Shown here in pieces: positions 6,257 through 13,216 of a stretch of DNA of 25,515 bases; the stretch's first letter is position 1, and every line of letters starts with the position of its first letter. Under the pieces are notes generated by a model. The model saw only the letters and a list, made by a program, of their open reading frames with translations. It did no database searches and was not told the DNA's origin. The translations under genes were made by a program, and so were the position numbers. This stretch comes from Lachnospiraceae bacterium UBA7012. GTDB taxonomy: Bacteria; Bacillota; Clostridia; Lachnospirales; Lachnospiraceae. Location: contig DJXE01000027.1 of assembly GCA_002449595.1 (NCBI GenBank), forward strand, positions 1-25,515, read 5' to 3'.

Positions 6257-8137
6257 TCAGCTCGACGCCCCAGCCTCCTCAAACAGCGTCTGGCCCTGCA
6301 GGGTCGTCTTTTCGATCTTTTCGTCGCTGACGCGGTAAATGATGTCGCAGCCGGCGATGGTGTTCAGGCGGTGGGCGATGATCACCATGGTCTTCCGGCC
6401 GTGGAAGCCGTTGATGGCCTCCATCAGCGCCGCCTCGGTGTCGCCGTCGAGCGCGCTCGTCGCCTCGTCGAAGACGAGGATCTCGGGGTCAGCGTAGAGG
6501 GCGCGCGCGATGCCGATGCGCTGGCGCTGGCCGCCGGAGAGGCGGACGCCGCGGTCGCCGATGCGGGTGTCGAGCCCCATCGGAAGGCTGCGCACGAAGT
6601 CCGCGAGCTGAGCCTCTTCCATGACTTCCCAGAGACGCTTTTCATCGATCTTGTCTTCATCGATGCCGAACGCGATGTTGTTGCGGATGCTCTCGTCGAT
6701 CAGGTAGATCGACTGCGGAATGTAGCCGATCAGCGAGAGCCACGAATCATAATTGGAAAAGATGTCTCGCCCGTCGCACAAGATCTCTCCTTCCTGCACG
6801 TGCAGAAGCCCGAGCAGGATGTCGACGATCGTGGATTTGCCGGCACCGGACGGGCCCATGATCCCGACAGACTTGCCGTGAGGGATCACCATGGATGCGT
6901 CGGTGAAAATGTTTTTCTCCCCTGAAGGATAACGGAATGTGATCCGGTTCAGCTCGATCTTGTCATTCAGCACGAGCGGAGAGGGATCCGTGACCGCGGC
7001 GTGTTTCGCGCGCATCTCGGTGTCGAGCTTCATGCTGTCGGTCAGATTCTTGTAGACGTAGTTGAGGCTCGGCTCCTCGTACGCGATCTCCGCCATGTAA
7101 GTGTTGATGCGGTTTGCGCTGGGCATGATGCGGACCGCCGCCACCGCGAAGGCGATGAGCTGGGAGGCGAGCGTCGCGACCTGGCCGCCGTTCGCGATGT
7201 ACAGAATGATGAAAAGCAGGATCGACGACATGAACACGGCCTCGATCATGAGCCGGGGCAGATTGTTCAGCACGGCGTAGTTGCGCGCGAGGTCCGCACC
7301 GATGCGGCCGCTCTCATAGTAATTGCGGATGAAGAAGTCTTGGCGGTTCAGCACCTTGACGTCCTTCAGGCCGTAGATCGCCTGGATGCGCCATTTCGCG
7401 ATGCGGGAGGCGATGTCCTGATTCTTTTTGCCGATCTTGTTGAGCCTGGGCTTGAGCACCTTCGAGTTGATCAGCGTCATCACCCCAAAGACCGCAACGA
7501 TGAAAAACGTCATCTGCCAGTTGATCACGATCAGCACCATGCAGAGGAAGAAGGAGACGACCAGCTCGGTCATCAGCTGCAGGAGCGAGAGCACAAGCGC
7601 GAAAAGCTGCGGAATATCGCTGTCCGTCAGGCGGAAGACCGTGGGAATGTCCGCCGCGAGGTACTCCTCGTAAGGGCGGTTCAGGAACTCGCGCATGACG
7701 CGGCTGATCATGTCATTTCTCGCATAGGTGATAAAGGTGTTCTGGCGTCGGATCATGAATACGAGATAGAGGTTCTTTATGATGTAGATGCAGATCAGCG
7801 CCGCGAGCAGCAGAATCGTGAGCTGCGAGATGGAGCGGAGGCCCAGGCGGTCCAGCACGGTGCCGAGCAGCGGGACGCCGGCGATCTTCTTCTGCATTTC
7901 GGCGGGGTCCGTGATCATCTGCACGACCGGAAGCAGCATGGAGACGCCGAGCGTCTCGAACAGGCCGCCGATCAGGATCATGACGCCGAGCAGGAGGAAC
8001 TGGCGCTTCTGCTTTTTGTCAAAAATGTAGTTCAGTTTGTGGAAGAGGCTGATGCCTTCGAGATCGCCGTCGGCTGCGGGGGAAGTGCTTTTCCCGCGGC
8101 CGGGCAGCCTGCCAAGGATGGATGAGAGCAGATTCAT
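6257..8137 (-). CDS. ABC transporter, fused permease and ATPase, PglK/MsbA-like exporter
   Basis: A 626-residue half-transporter. A short cytoplasmic N-terminus is followed by a six-helix exporter domain, with TM segments near 47-72, 103-128, 178-205, 208-225, 297-316 and 323-340. The ATPase follows: Walker A GPSGAGKST (428-436), Q-loop Q475, signature LSGGQ (533-537), Walker B ILVFDEATSALD (553-564) and H-loop H589 are all intact. It would work as a homodimer. The long acidic linker and overall type resemble lipid-linked oligosaccharide flippases (PglK). Its position opposite the glycan cassette supports glycan export, but the substrate is inference. The start follows GGAG (complement of 8150-8153) by 12 nt. 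The 307 bp to the divergent gene must hold its promoter. Confidence 0.88.
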   Translation of the reverse strand: MNLLSSILGRLPGRGKSTSPAADGDLEGISLFHKLNYIFDKKQKRQFLLLGVMILIGGLFETLGVSMLLPVVQMITDPAEMQKKIAGVPLLGTVLDRLGLRSISQLTILLLAALICIYIIKNLYLVFMIRRQNTFITYARNDMISRVMREFLNRPYEEYLAADIPTVFRLTDSDIPQLFALVLSLLQLMTELVVSFFLCMVLIVINWQMTFFIVAVFGVMTLINSKVLKPRLNKIGKKNQDIASRIAKWRIQAIYGLKDVKVLNRQDFFIRNYYESGRIGADLARNYAVLNNLPRLMIEAVFMSSILLFIILYIANGGQVATLASQLIAFAVAAVRIMPSANRINTYMAEIAYEEPSLNYVYKNLTDSMKLDTEMRAKHAAVTDPSPLVLNDKIELNRITFRYPSGEKNIFTDASMVIPHGKSVGIMGPSGAGKSTIVDILLGLLHVQEGEILCDGRDIFSNYDSWLSLIGYIPQSIYLIDESIRNNIAFGIDEDKIDEKRLWEVMEEAQLADFVRSLPMGLDTRIGDRGVRLSGGQRQRIGIARALYADPEILVFDEATSALDGDTEAALMEAINGFHGRKTMVIIAHRLNTIAGCDIIYRVSDEKIEKTTLQGQTLFEEAGASS

Positions 8138-8444
8138 ATGCAGAGAATACTCCGTATCTGGATGGCTTCGTGGGAAGCCGGGTTGCTGTTATTATTTGAA
8201 GCCGGTATGTTTTGCGCGGCTCCAATATCTTATAATGGTATCAGAAGTCTTCTTAATTATTATGGAAACTGGCTGTTTTGTTTCATGATACCTTCTGGGC
8301 GGTAAGTTTTCAACTTATGGGGTGAATCCGGCGCAGGAGTGATGCAGGGGGGCTTGGATCAAGAAAAAGTGCTATTGCACACCGGAACGCAGCTCGGATC
8401 AATAAAGAAGCATGATTTCACAGCGGAAAGGAGAGAGAGCCGTG
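8138..8444. other. Divergent intergenic region between the exporter and the secreted protein
   Basis: About 307 bp without a supported gene. It holds a perfect TATAAT on the plus strand at 8231-8236, preceded only by a poor -35 (TGTTTT at 8208-8213, 17-bp spacer), and a short palindrome TAAGTT-TTC-AACTTA near 8301. No clear promoter for the leftward exporter was found. The ribosome site of the rightward gene (AAAGGAG) is at 8428-8433. An open frame at 8138-8305 was considered and rejected. Confidence 0.5.
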
Positions 8445-10133
8445 ATGAAAAATATAAGAATGAAAGCTGTTTTGAGGCGCCTTCTGGCAGCGAGCGCCGC
8501 GGCCGTCATACTTGCAGGCGCCGCCGGCAGCGCGCTGCCCGCCTACGCGCTGACGACAGCACCGAAGAAAGCGGAGAAGGAGGAAACGGATTCCGCCGAA
8601 GACCTCGCGCCGCAGGTCTACATCCACCAGTACTACGAGAGCGAGTGGGAAGAGATCGAGGGCGAAAACAGGCAGACGCTCGACCTGGACTACGCGGAGC
8701 TGGAGATGCCGGAGGCGTCCGCGAAAGCATATCCGAAGCTGAAGCGGGCGCTGGACAGATACAACAGGAGCAGAGTCCGGCTCGCGGACGACACGCTGGA
8801 AGATATGCGGGCAGAGATCGCCACGATGAAGGAAGAAGGCTATCCGTTCTACGGCGCGTACACGGACAAGGAGACGATCAACATCCGCCGGTGCGACGAG
8901 GACGTCTTCAGTTTCGTCCGCGTGACGGACTGGTATGGCGGCGGCGCGCACGGGTACAGCGGCTTTTACGGGACGAGCTTTGACGTGGAAAAGGGCCGTG
9001 TGATCGAACTCACGGATCTCATCCCGTCGGAAAATGACGACGCGCTGCGGGAAGCAGTGACCAAAGAGCTGAGAGAAGCCTACGACAAAACGGAAGCAGG
9101 GTATGAGCTCTGGTTCGACCTGGAAGGATACATGGAGCACTACAGCGTCGACGCGGACCCCGATGCCGAGGTCGACTATGAGGACGACTATAAAGTCGCG
9201 TATACCTGGGTACTGGATCCGCAGGGGGTAACCTTTTTCTTCAATCCGTATGCACTCGCGGCATATGCGGCCGGCGCACAGCAGGTGACGATCCTCTTCG
9301 ACGAGTATCCGGAGCTGTTCAGCGATGCATATGAGGGGACGGAAAAGGGCTTTGTCCTGAACTTCAAGGAGTACGAGGACGTCAGGTTTGACCGCGACGG
9401 CGTGGGCGAGACGGACGAGCTCGAGGTCCTGTCGTACCAGGACGAAGAGGACTGGCAGAACGGCGTCATGAGCGGAATCACGATCCGCCTGAACGGGAGA
9501 GAGTACACGGATGACAGCTGGAACTGGGTTTTCGACTTCCGGCCGATGCTGGTGCGCACAGAGGACGGGCTGTGCTATCTGTACGTCGTGTGCATGGAAG
9601 AAAACGACTGGGAAGAGACCTACGTCTACGACCTGAACGGCAGGAAGGCGAAGCTCATCGGCTCCGCCGCCGGCGGCATCGAGCCTGCCTTCAGGATGAT
9701 TCCGGACGAAGATTTCGAGGGACGGCTGATCGGGCAGATGACGGATCCGGAGGCGTTCCGCGTCTCTTCGAGGTCCAATGTGCTGAGCACGCTCTTCGTG
9801 TCGAGGCCGAGCAGGGTCGGCGACGACGGCATGCCGGAGCCGACGCAGGAGCGCTGGGAGACCGGCTCGGACTTCACGCTGACGCTGAAGAAAGCGACGA
9901 CGTTTGACTGCGTCGACAGCGAGGGCAAAGTCACCGGCAAGACCTGCGACGTCAGGCGCGGCGACAAGGTCATCATCCGCTACACCGACATGGAGACCTT
10001 CTGCGACGCCGAGACGGAAGACGGGACCATGGTGCGCATCTACCAGGAGTCGGATGAGGAGTATGGCTGGCCGTACAGCGTGAATGGCGTTGAACTCGAG
10101 GAGATGTTTGATGGAGTGATGTTTGCGGGGTGA
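8445..10133 (+). CDS. Secreted DUF4163/DUF3298-domain protein
   Basis: A 562-residue protein with a clear signal peptide: basic start, hydrophobic stretch to ~30 and a likely cut after AYA (33-35). Mature residues ~50-120 look like the DUF4163 (PdaC N-terminal) region, rich in aromatic and acidic residues. Residues ~150-320 match DUF3298, centred on the DWYGGGAHGYSG motif and followed by VIELTDLI. This pair is found in secreted or anchored proteins such as RsiV and PdaC relatives. The C-terminal ~240 residues are acidic beta-rich sequence that I do not recognise. No cell-wall anchor or TM segment is visible, so the protein may be released. The chosen ATG at 8445 follows AAAGGAG; the ATG at 8412 lacks a ribosome site. 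The gene stands alone and ends at a terminator. A role in envelope sensing is possible but unproven. Confidence 0.8.
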   Translation: MKNIRMKAVLRRLLAASAAAVILAGAAGSALPAYALTTAPKKAEKEETDSAEDLAPQVYIHQYYESEWEEIEGENRQTLDLDYAELEMPEASAKAYPKLKRALDRYNRSRVRLADDTLEDMRAEIATMKEEGYPFYGAYTDKETINIRRCDEDVFSFVRVTDWYGGGAHGYSGFYGTSFDVEKGRVIELTDLIPSENDDALREAVTKELREAYDKTEAGYELWFDLEGYMEHYSVDADPDAEVDYEDDYKVAYTWVLDPQGVTFFFNPYALAAYAAGAQQVTILFDEYPELFSDAYEGTEKGFVLNFKEYEDVRFDRDGVGETDELEVLSYQDEEDWQNGVMSGITIRLNGREYTDDSWNWVFDFRPMLVRTEDGLCYLYVVCMEENDWEETYVYDLNGRKAKLIGSAAGGIEPAFRMIPDEDFEGRLIGQMTDPEAFRVSSRSNVLSTLFVSRPSRVGDDGMPEPTQERWETGSDFTLTLKKATTFDCVDSEGKVTGKTCDVRRGDKVIIRYTDMETFCDAETEDGTMVRIYQESDEEYGWPYSVNGVELEEMFDGVMFAG

Positions 10134-10159
10134 GGAGTTCATAGAAAAAAGATCAATTT

Positions 10160-10196
10160 ATAACCCCCCCGGAGGCTTCCGGGGGGTTATTTGTTC
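10160..10196 (+). terminator. Rho-independent terminator after the secreted protein gene
   Basis: ATAACCCCCC (10160-10169) pairs with GGGGGGTTAT (10181-10190), and the stem continues as GGA/TCC past one bulged C. A T-rich tail (TTATTTGTTC) follows on the plus strand. Confidence 0.85.
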
Positions 10197-10221
10197 TGAT
10201 AATCTTTAACATGATAAAGTA

Positions 10222-10311
10222 ATGAAGCGGCGACAGCAGTGCAGCAAAGATGGCGACGGGCGTTGCAATATCAGCCATATAAAGAAGCGCTGCAAAGACT
10301 GTCGCTCATAA
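10222..10311 (+). CDS. Candidate 29-residue Cys/His-rich leader peptide of the cobalt operon
   Basis: An ATG frame of 29 codons that stops 28 nt before cbiM. The peptide is strongly basic and has C7, C15, H19, C24 and C27, the last two as CKDC, a spacing that could hold a metal ion. It is in the leader of a cobalt/nickel importer, so a metal-sensing leader peptide or small metal-binding protein is a natural guess. Against it: the ribosome site is poor (only AAAG nearby), and no good promoter is seen between the terminator and the ATG. It spans a nested hairpin (10230-10305), so translating it would open that structure. Too short to be sure it is expressed. Confidence 0.33.
   Translation: MKRRQQCSKDGDGRCNISHIKKRCKDCRS
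10230..10305 (+). promoter_or_regulatory. Nested stem-loop in the cbiM leader, possible regulatory RNA
   Basis: Three stacked perfect helices enclose one another: GCGACAG (10230-10236) with CTGTCGC (10299-10305), GCAGC (10241-10245) with GCTGC (10289-10293), and ATGGC (10250-10254) with GCCAT (10274-10278). I see neither the B12 box of a cobalamin riboswitch nor the conserved blocks I know for the NiCo riboswitch. There is no terminator between it and cbiM, so any control would be on translation or through the overlapping mini-ORF. Confidence 0.35.
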
Positions 10312-10339
10312 AGAACAGAGGATAAAGGGGGAACACATC

Positions 10340-11344
10340 ATGCACATGGCGGATGCACTGGTCTCAACAGGCGTGGCGGCGACGATGGGCGCGCTGTCTG
10401 TGGCGGCGGCAGGCTGGTCGATCCAGAGAGTCAGGATCGAAAACGACGAGAAGAAGATACCCGTGATGGGCGTCATGGGCGCGTTTGTGTTTGCGGCGCA
10501 GATGATCAACTTCACGATTCCGGGGACCGGTTCGTCCGGGCACCTGTGCGGAGGCATGATGCTGTCGGCCCTGCTCGGACCGTGGGCGGGATTCCTGACG
10601 ATGATAGGAGTCCTGCTGATCCAATGCCTGTTCTTTGCGGACGGGGGCCTTCTGGCGCTCGGCTGCAACGTCTGGAACATGGCATTCTACGGATGTTTCG
10701 TCGGCGCGCTGCTCATCTGGAAGCCGATCATGGCGAAGGGCGCTGATAAGAAAAAGATCACGATCGCGTCGATCCTGGGCTGCATCCTGACGCTGCAGCT
10801 CGGCGCATTCTCTGTTACAATTGAGACGCTGCTTTCCGGGATCACGGAGCTGCCGTTCAGCGCATTCCTCGCGACGATGCAGCCGATCCACCTGGCGATC
10901 GGCCTTGTGGAAGGCCTGATCACGGCGGCGGTGCTCTGCTTCGTCTACGAGGCGAGACCGGAACTGCTCTGGGGCGTCGGAGAAGCCTCGGCGGCGGAAG
11001 GACGCTTTTCTTACAAAAAGACACTTGGCATTCTCGCGGCAGCAGCTGCGGTGATCGGCGGCGTCCTGTCCCTGTTCGCGTCGGCATTCCCGGACGGCCT
11101 CGAGTGGTCGATGGAAAAGGTCGCCGGCACAGCCGAGTTAGAGGCAGCCGGTGGCGCGTACGAAGCGGCCGCGGGCATCCAGGAGGCGACGTCCTTCCTG
11201 CCTGACTACGCATTCAAGGGATCCGAGAGCGCGATGGGAACGACAGTATCAGGTATCGTCGGCGCAGCGCTCGTGCTGCTGCTCTGTGTCGGAGCTTGCT
11301 ATCTCTTCCGGCTGTTCAGGGGCAGGAAGCGGCAGACCGCATAA
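10340..11344 (+). CDS. cbiM: ECF-type cobalt/nickel transporter substrate-binding subunit CbiM with fused PDGLE domain
   Basis: A 334-residue polytopic membrane protein. The N-terminus MHMADAL is the CbiM/NikM hallmark: in the family the first Met-His residues coordinate Co2+ or Ni2+ after insertion. Further family motifs are SSGHLCGG (65-72) and FADGGLLALGCNVWNM (99-114). Residues 1-205 are the CbiM part. After a linker, TM segments at 228-250 and 302-324 flank PDGLE (251-255), the mark of CbiN-like subunits, so the two are fused as in NikMN-type proteins. The substrate (Co or Ni) cannot be decided here; no B12 or nickel-enzyme genes are in the window. An excellent AAAGGGGG ribosome site is 8 nt before the ATG. 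The stop TAA overlaps the ATG of the next mini-ORF. Confidence 0.92.
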   Translation: MHMADALVSTGVAATMGALSVAAAGWSIQRVRIENDEKKIPVMGVMGAFVFAAQMINFTIPGTGSSGHLCGGMMLSALLGPWAGFLTMIGVLLIQCLFFADGGLLALGCNVWNMAFYGCFVGALLIWKPIMAKGADKKKITIASILGCILTLQLGAFSVTIETLLSGITELPFSAFLATMQPIHLAIGLVEGLITAAVLCFVYEARPELLWGVGEASAAEGRFSYKKTLGILAAAAAVIGGVLSLFASAFPDGLEWSMEKVAGTAELEAAGGAYEAAAGIQEATSFLPDYAFKGSESAMGTTVSGIVGAALVLLLCVGACYLFRLFRGRKRQTA

Positions 11345-11460
11345 TGAATAAGAATTACAGACGCTGTCATCTTAAGGACCGCATGCAGTGCAAGAGAACA
11401 GCGTCTGAGATGACATTCCCTTCCGGGCTGCGCAGCAGCCGGAGGAACCCGGTACATTAA
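11344..11460 (+). CDS. Candidate 38-residue mini-ORF between cbiM and cbiQ, overlapping both by one base
   Basis: The frame begins in the TAATG that ends cbiM (ATG at 11344) and ends in the TAATG that starts cbiQ (TAA at 11458-11460), so it fills the whole gap. The peptide is basic with C8, H9 and C16 in its first half and a Ser/Arg/Pro-rich second half. It has no membrane segment, so it is not an ordinary CbiN. The cbiQ ribosome site GGAGG (11441-11445) lies inside it. An inverted repeat (11358-11367 with 11398-11407) also lies inside. It may serve to couple translation of cbiM and cbiQ, or the openness may be chance in GC-rich DNA. Confidence 0.4.
   Translation: MNKNYRRCHLKDRMQCKRTASEMTFPSGLRSSRRNPVH
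11358..11443 (+). promoter_or_regulatory. Overlapping inverted repeats and an SD-proximal hairpin between cbiM and cbiQ
   Basis: CAGACGCTGT (11358-11367) pairs perfectly with 11398-11407. TGTCATCT (11365-11372) pairs perfectly with AGATGACA (11408-11415). The two helices cross, so they must compete in their shared TGT or form a pseudoknot. A further hairpin pairs GGCTGC (11426-11431) with GCAGCC (11435-11440), and through a bulge reaches the first GG of the cbiQ ribosome site. This could set the ratio of CbiQ to CbiM. Confidence 0.45.
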
Positions 11461-12359
11461 TGGACAACAGAATCGGCAACGCGATCGGAGAGATCCGGTC
11501 GATCGATACAGCGGCAAATCAGGACCAGTGGATGAACAGGCTTCATCCACTGGTCAAGTTAGTGTTGACGATTTTGTATATTGCGCTGACGGTGTCGTTT
11601 TCGCGGTATCAGCTGGCGGGGATTATGTGCATGGCGGTCTATCCGCTGGTTGCGTTCACGGTGGGAGAGATCTCGTTCGCCGGCTGCCTGAAGCGGCTGC
11701 GGATCGTGCTGCCGCTCGTGTGCATGGTCGGCATTCTGAATCCGTTTTTCGACCGGAGTGAGGCGCTGCGCATCGGGTCGCTCGTCGTGAGCGGCGGCGT
11801 GCTCTCGATGATCACGCTGATGATGAAGGGCGTTCTGACCGTGCTCGCGTCCTACCTGCTGATCATCACGACCCCGATCGAAAAACTCTGCCGCGCCCTG
11901 CGCATGATCCACGTGCCGAAGATCATCGTCACGGAGCTTCTGCTGATCTACCGCTACGTCACGGTGCTGCTCGCGGAGGCGAACCGCATCACGCAGGCGT
12001 ACAGCCTGCGCGCGCCGGGGCAGAAGGGCGTCGCGTTTAAGGCGTGGGGGCCGCTCCTCGGGCAGATGCTGCTGCGGAGCATGGACCGCGCCGGCGTGCT
12101 GTATGAGAGCATGTGCATCCGCGGGTTCAACGGGGAATTTCCGGCAGGAGAGGACCGGCAGACTGGCGCGGAGAAGAAGGATGGCGCGGGCCGGAAGGCC
12201 GGCGCAAAGCAGATGGATGGCACGAATTATGATCACGGCCGGGCAGCGAACGCGCAGCGGCGGACGGACCTGCTGTGGCTTGCGGGCTGGACAGCGGTGT
12301 TTGTGGTCATAAGGTCTTTCCCGGTGACGGAATGGGTCGGCGGGCTGTTTGTGAGGTGA
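11460..12359 (+). CDS. cbiQ: ECF transporter transmembrane (T) subunit CbiQ
   Basis: A 299-residue membrane protein. The N-terminus has the family's IDTAAN (15-20) and RLHPLVKL (27-34). TM segments follow near 33-50, 54-70, 82-96, 108-134 and 271-288. The two Arg-containing coupling helices that dock on the ATPase are seen as SLRAPGQKG (182-190) and ESMCIRGFNGEF (216-227). Between the last coupling helix and the final TM lies a hydrophilic insert of ~40 residues. It is built of four six-residue repeats (235-258, pattern xGAxxK) that normal CbiQ lacks. GGAGG is 14 nt before the ATG, a long spacing, perhaps helped by coupling from the upstream mini-ORF. It ends 4 nt before cbiO. Confidence 0.9.
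   Translation: MDNRIGNAIGEIRSIDTAANQDQWMNRLHPLVKLVLTILYIALTVSFSRYQLAGIMCMAVYPLVAFTVGEISFAGCLKRLRIVLPLVCMVGILNPFFDRSEALRIGSLVVSGGVLSMITLMMKGVLTVLASYLLIITTPIEKLCRALRMIHVPKIIVTELLLIYRYVTVLLAEANRITQAYSLRAPGQKGVAFKAWGPLLGQMLLRSMDRAGVLYESMCIRGFNGEFPAGEDRQTGAEKKDGAGRKAGAKQMDGTNYDHGRAANAQRRTDLLWLAGWTAVFVVIRSFPVTEWVGGLFVR
12162..12233. repeat. Four 18-bp in-frame repeats inside cbiQ
   Basis: Four consecutive 18-nt units starting at 12162, 12180, 12198 and 12216 encode hexapeptides TGAEKK, DGAGRK, AGAKQM and DGTNYD. They add a flexible basic loop before the last membrane helix of CbiQ, most likely by slippage. Confidence 0.6.
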
Positions 12360-12363
12360 GCGG

Positions 12364-13104
12364 ATGAGCCACATCCACATTGACGTTGAGGGGCTGTCGT
12401 TCTCGTATGAGGGCGGGGTTCCCGTGCTGCAGGATATCAGTTTTCATGTCGGGGAGAACGAGGCGGTCGGCCTGATCGGCGCAAACGGCGTGGGCAAGTC
12501 GACGCTGCTGAAGCTCCTTGTGGGGCTGGACCTCGGGTTCACCGGGAGCATTCGGGTCAGCGAAGTCCCGCTTGAGAAAAGGACTCTCCCAAAGATCCGC
12601 GAAAAGATCGGCTATGTGTTTCAGGATGCGGACGCGCAGCTGTTCATGACGACGGTCGGCGAGGACGTGGCGTTTGCGCCGCGCAATTACGGGCTTCCTG
12701 AGGACGAGGTAGAAAAGCGTGTCACCGCCGCCCTCGAGAAGGTCCACATTCCGCATTTGCGGGACAAGGCCGTCTACAAGCTCTCCGGCGGCGAGAAAAA
12801 GCTGGCTTCGATCGCCACGATCCTGTCGATGACGCCGGACATCATTCTGATGGACGAGCCGTCGGTCGCGCTCGATCCGCGCAACCGCAGGAATCTGATC
12901 CACATCATAAATGAATTCGACCACCTGAAGCTCATCGCGAGCCATGACCTGGACTTCATCAGAGACACTTGTGAGCGCGTGATCCTGATGAGCGGCGGGA
13001 GGATCATCCGCGACGGAAAGGCGGAGGAGATCCTGCGCGACAAAGAACTGCTTGAAGAAAACGGACTGGAGCTGCCGCTTTCGCTGAGTGACAGCTCCAG
13101 ATAA
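12364..13104 (+). CDS. cbiO: ECF transporter ATPase subunit CbiO
   Basis: A 246-residue ABC ATPase that powers cobalt/nickel uptake through CbiQ and CbiM. Walker A GANGVGKST (39-47), Q-loop in VFQDADAQLF (85-94), signature LSGGEKK (140-146), Walker B IILMDEP (160-166) and H-loop H194 are all present. The QDADAQLF-type Q-loop sequence is typical of CbiO/EcfA ATPases. Only one ATPase gene is present, so a CbiO homodimer is expected, as in dedicated (group I) ECF systems. It starts 4 nt after cbiQ, clearly in the same operon. The operon ends at the hairpins at 13139-13185. Confidence 0.93.
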   Translation: MSHIHIDVEGLSFSYEGGVPVLQDISFHVGENEAVGLIGANGVGKSTLLKLLVGLDLGFTGSIRVSEVPLEKRTLPKIREKIGYVFQDADAQLFMTTVGEDVAFAPRNYGLPEDEVEKRVTAALEKVHIPHLRDKAVYKLSGGEKKLASIATILSMTPDIILMDEPSVALDPRNRRNLIHIINEFDHLKLIASHDLDFIRDTCERVILMSGGRIIRDGKAEEILRDKELLEENGLELPLSLSDSSR

Positions 13105-13138
13105 AGATCATATATACCGCCCCTGTTGACAGTGGGAC

Positions 13139-13185
13139 CTGCTGAGATCAGGATCTGATCCTCAGCGGGAACCGCTGATTTTATT
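13139..13185 (+). terminator. Terminator of the cbi operon with a competing upstream hairpin
   Basis: TCAGCGG (13162-13168), loop GAA and CCGCTGA (13172-13178) form a perfect stem followed by TTTTATT on the plus strand. The left arm is shared with an upstream hairpin, in which GCTGAG (13141-13146) pairs with CTCAGC (13161-13166) and an inner ATCAG pairs with CTGAT. The two are mutually exclusive, as in an attenuator, although no gene follows on this strand for over 1 kb. Confidence 0.75.
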
Positions 13186-13216
13186 GATGAGAGGTTTTAC
13201 CGGCCGACAGGAACGA

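Noticed and set aside
6069..6257. Minus-strand 62-codon frame running through the 75-bp units
   Set aside because: It is open over only about two units and is closed by stops in the others. It also crosses the exporter's terminator.
8138..8305. 55-codon plus-strand frame starting back to back with the exporter gene
   Set aside because: No ribosome site outside the exporter coding sequence, no recognisable features, and it spans the likely promoter region.
8418..10142. Minus-strand open frame of 574 codons mirroring the secreted DUF3298 gene
   Set aside because: The plus strand has a signal peptide, the DUF3298 motif, a ribosome site and a terminator. The mirror frame is Arg/Val/His-rich, typical of an antisense shadow in GC-rich DNA.
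10197..10339. Cobalamin or NiCo riboswitch before cbiM
   Set aside because: I could not find the B12 box or the conserved NiCo blocks. A covariance search would settle it; only a generic hairpin is reported.
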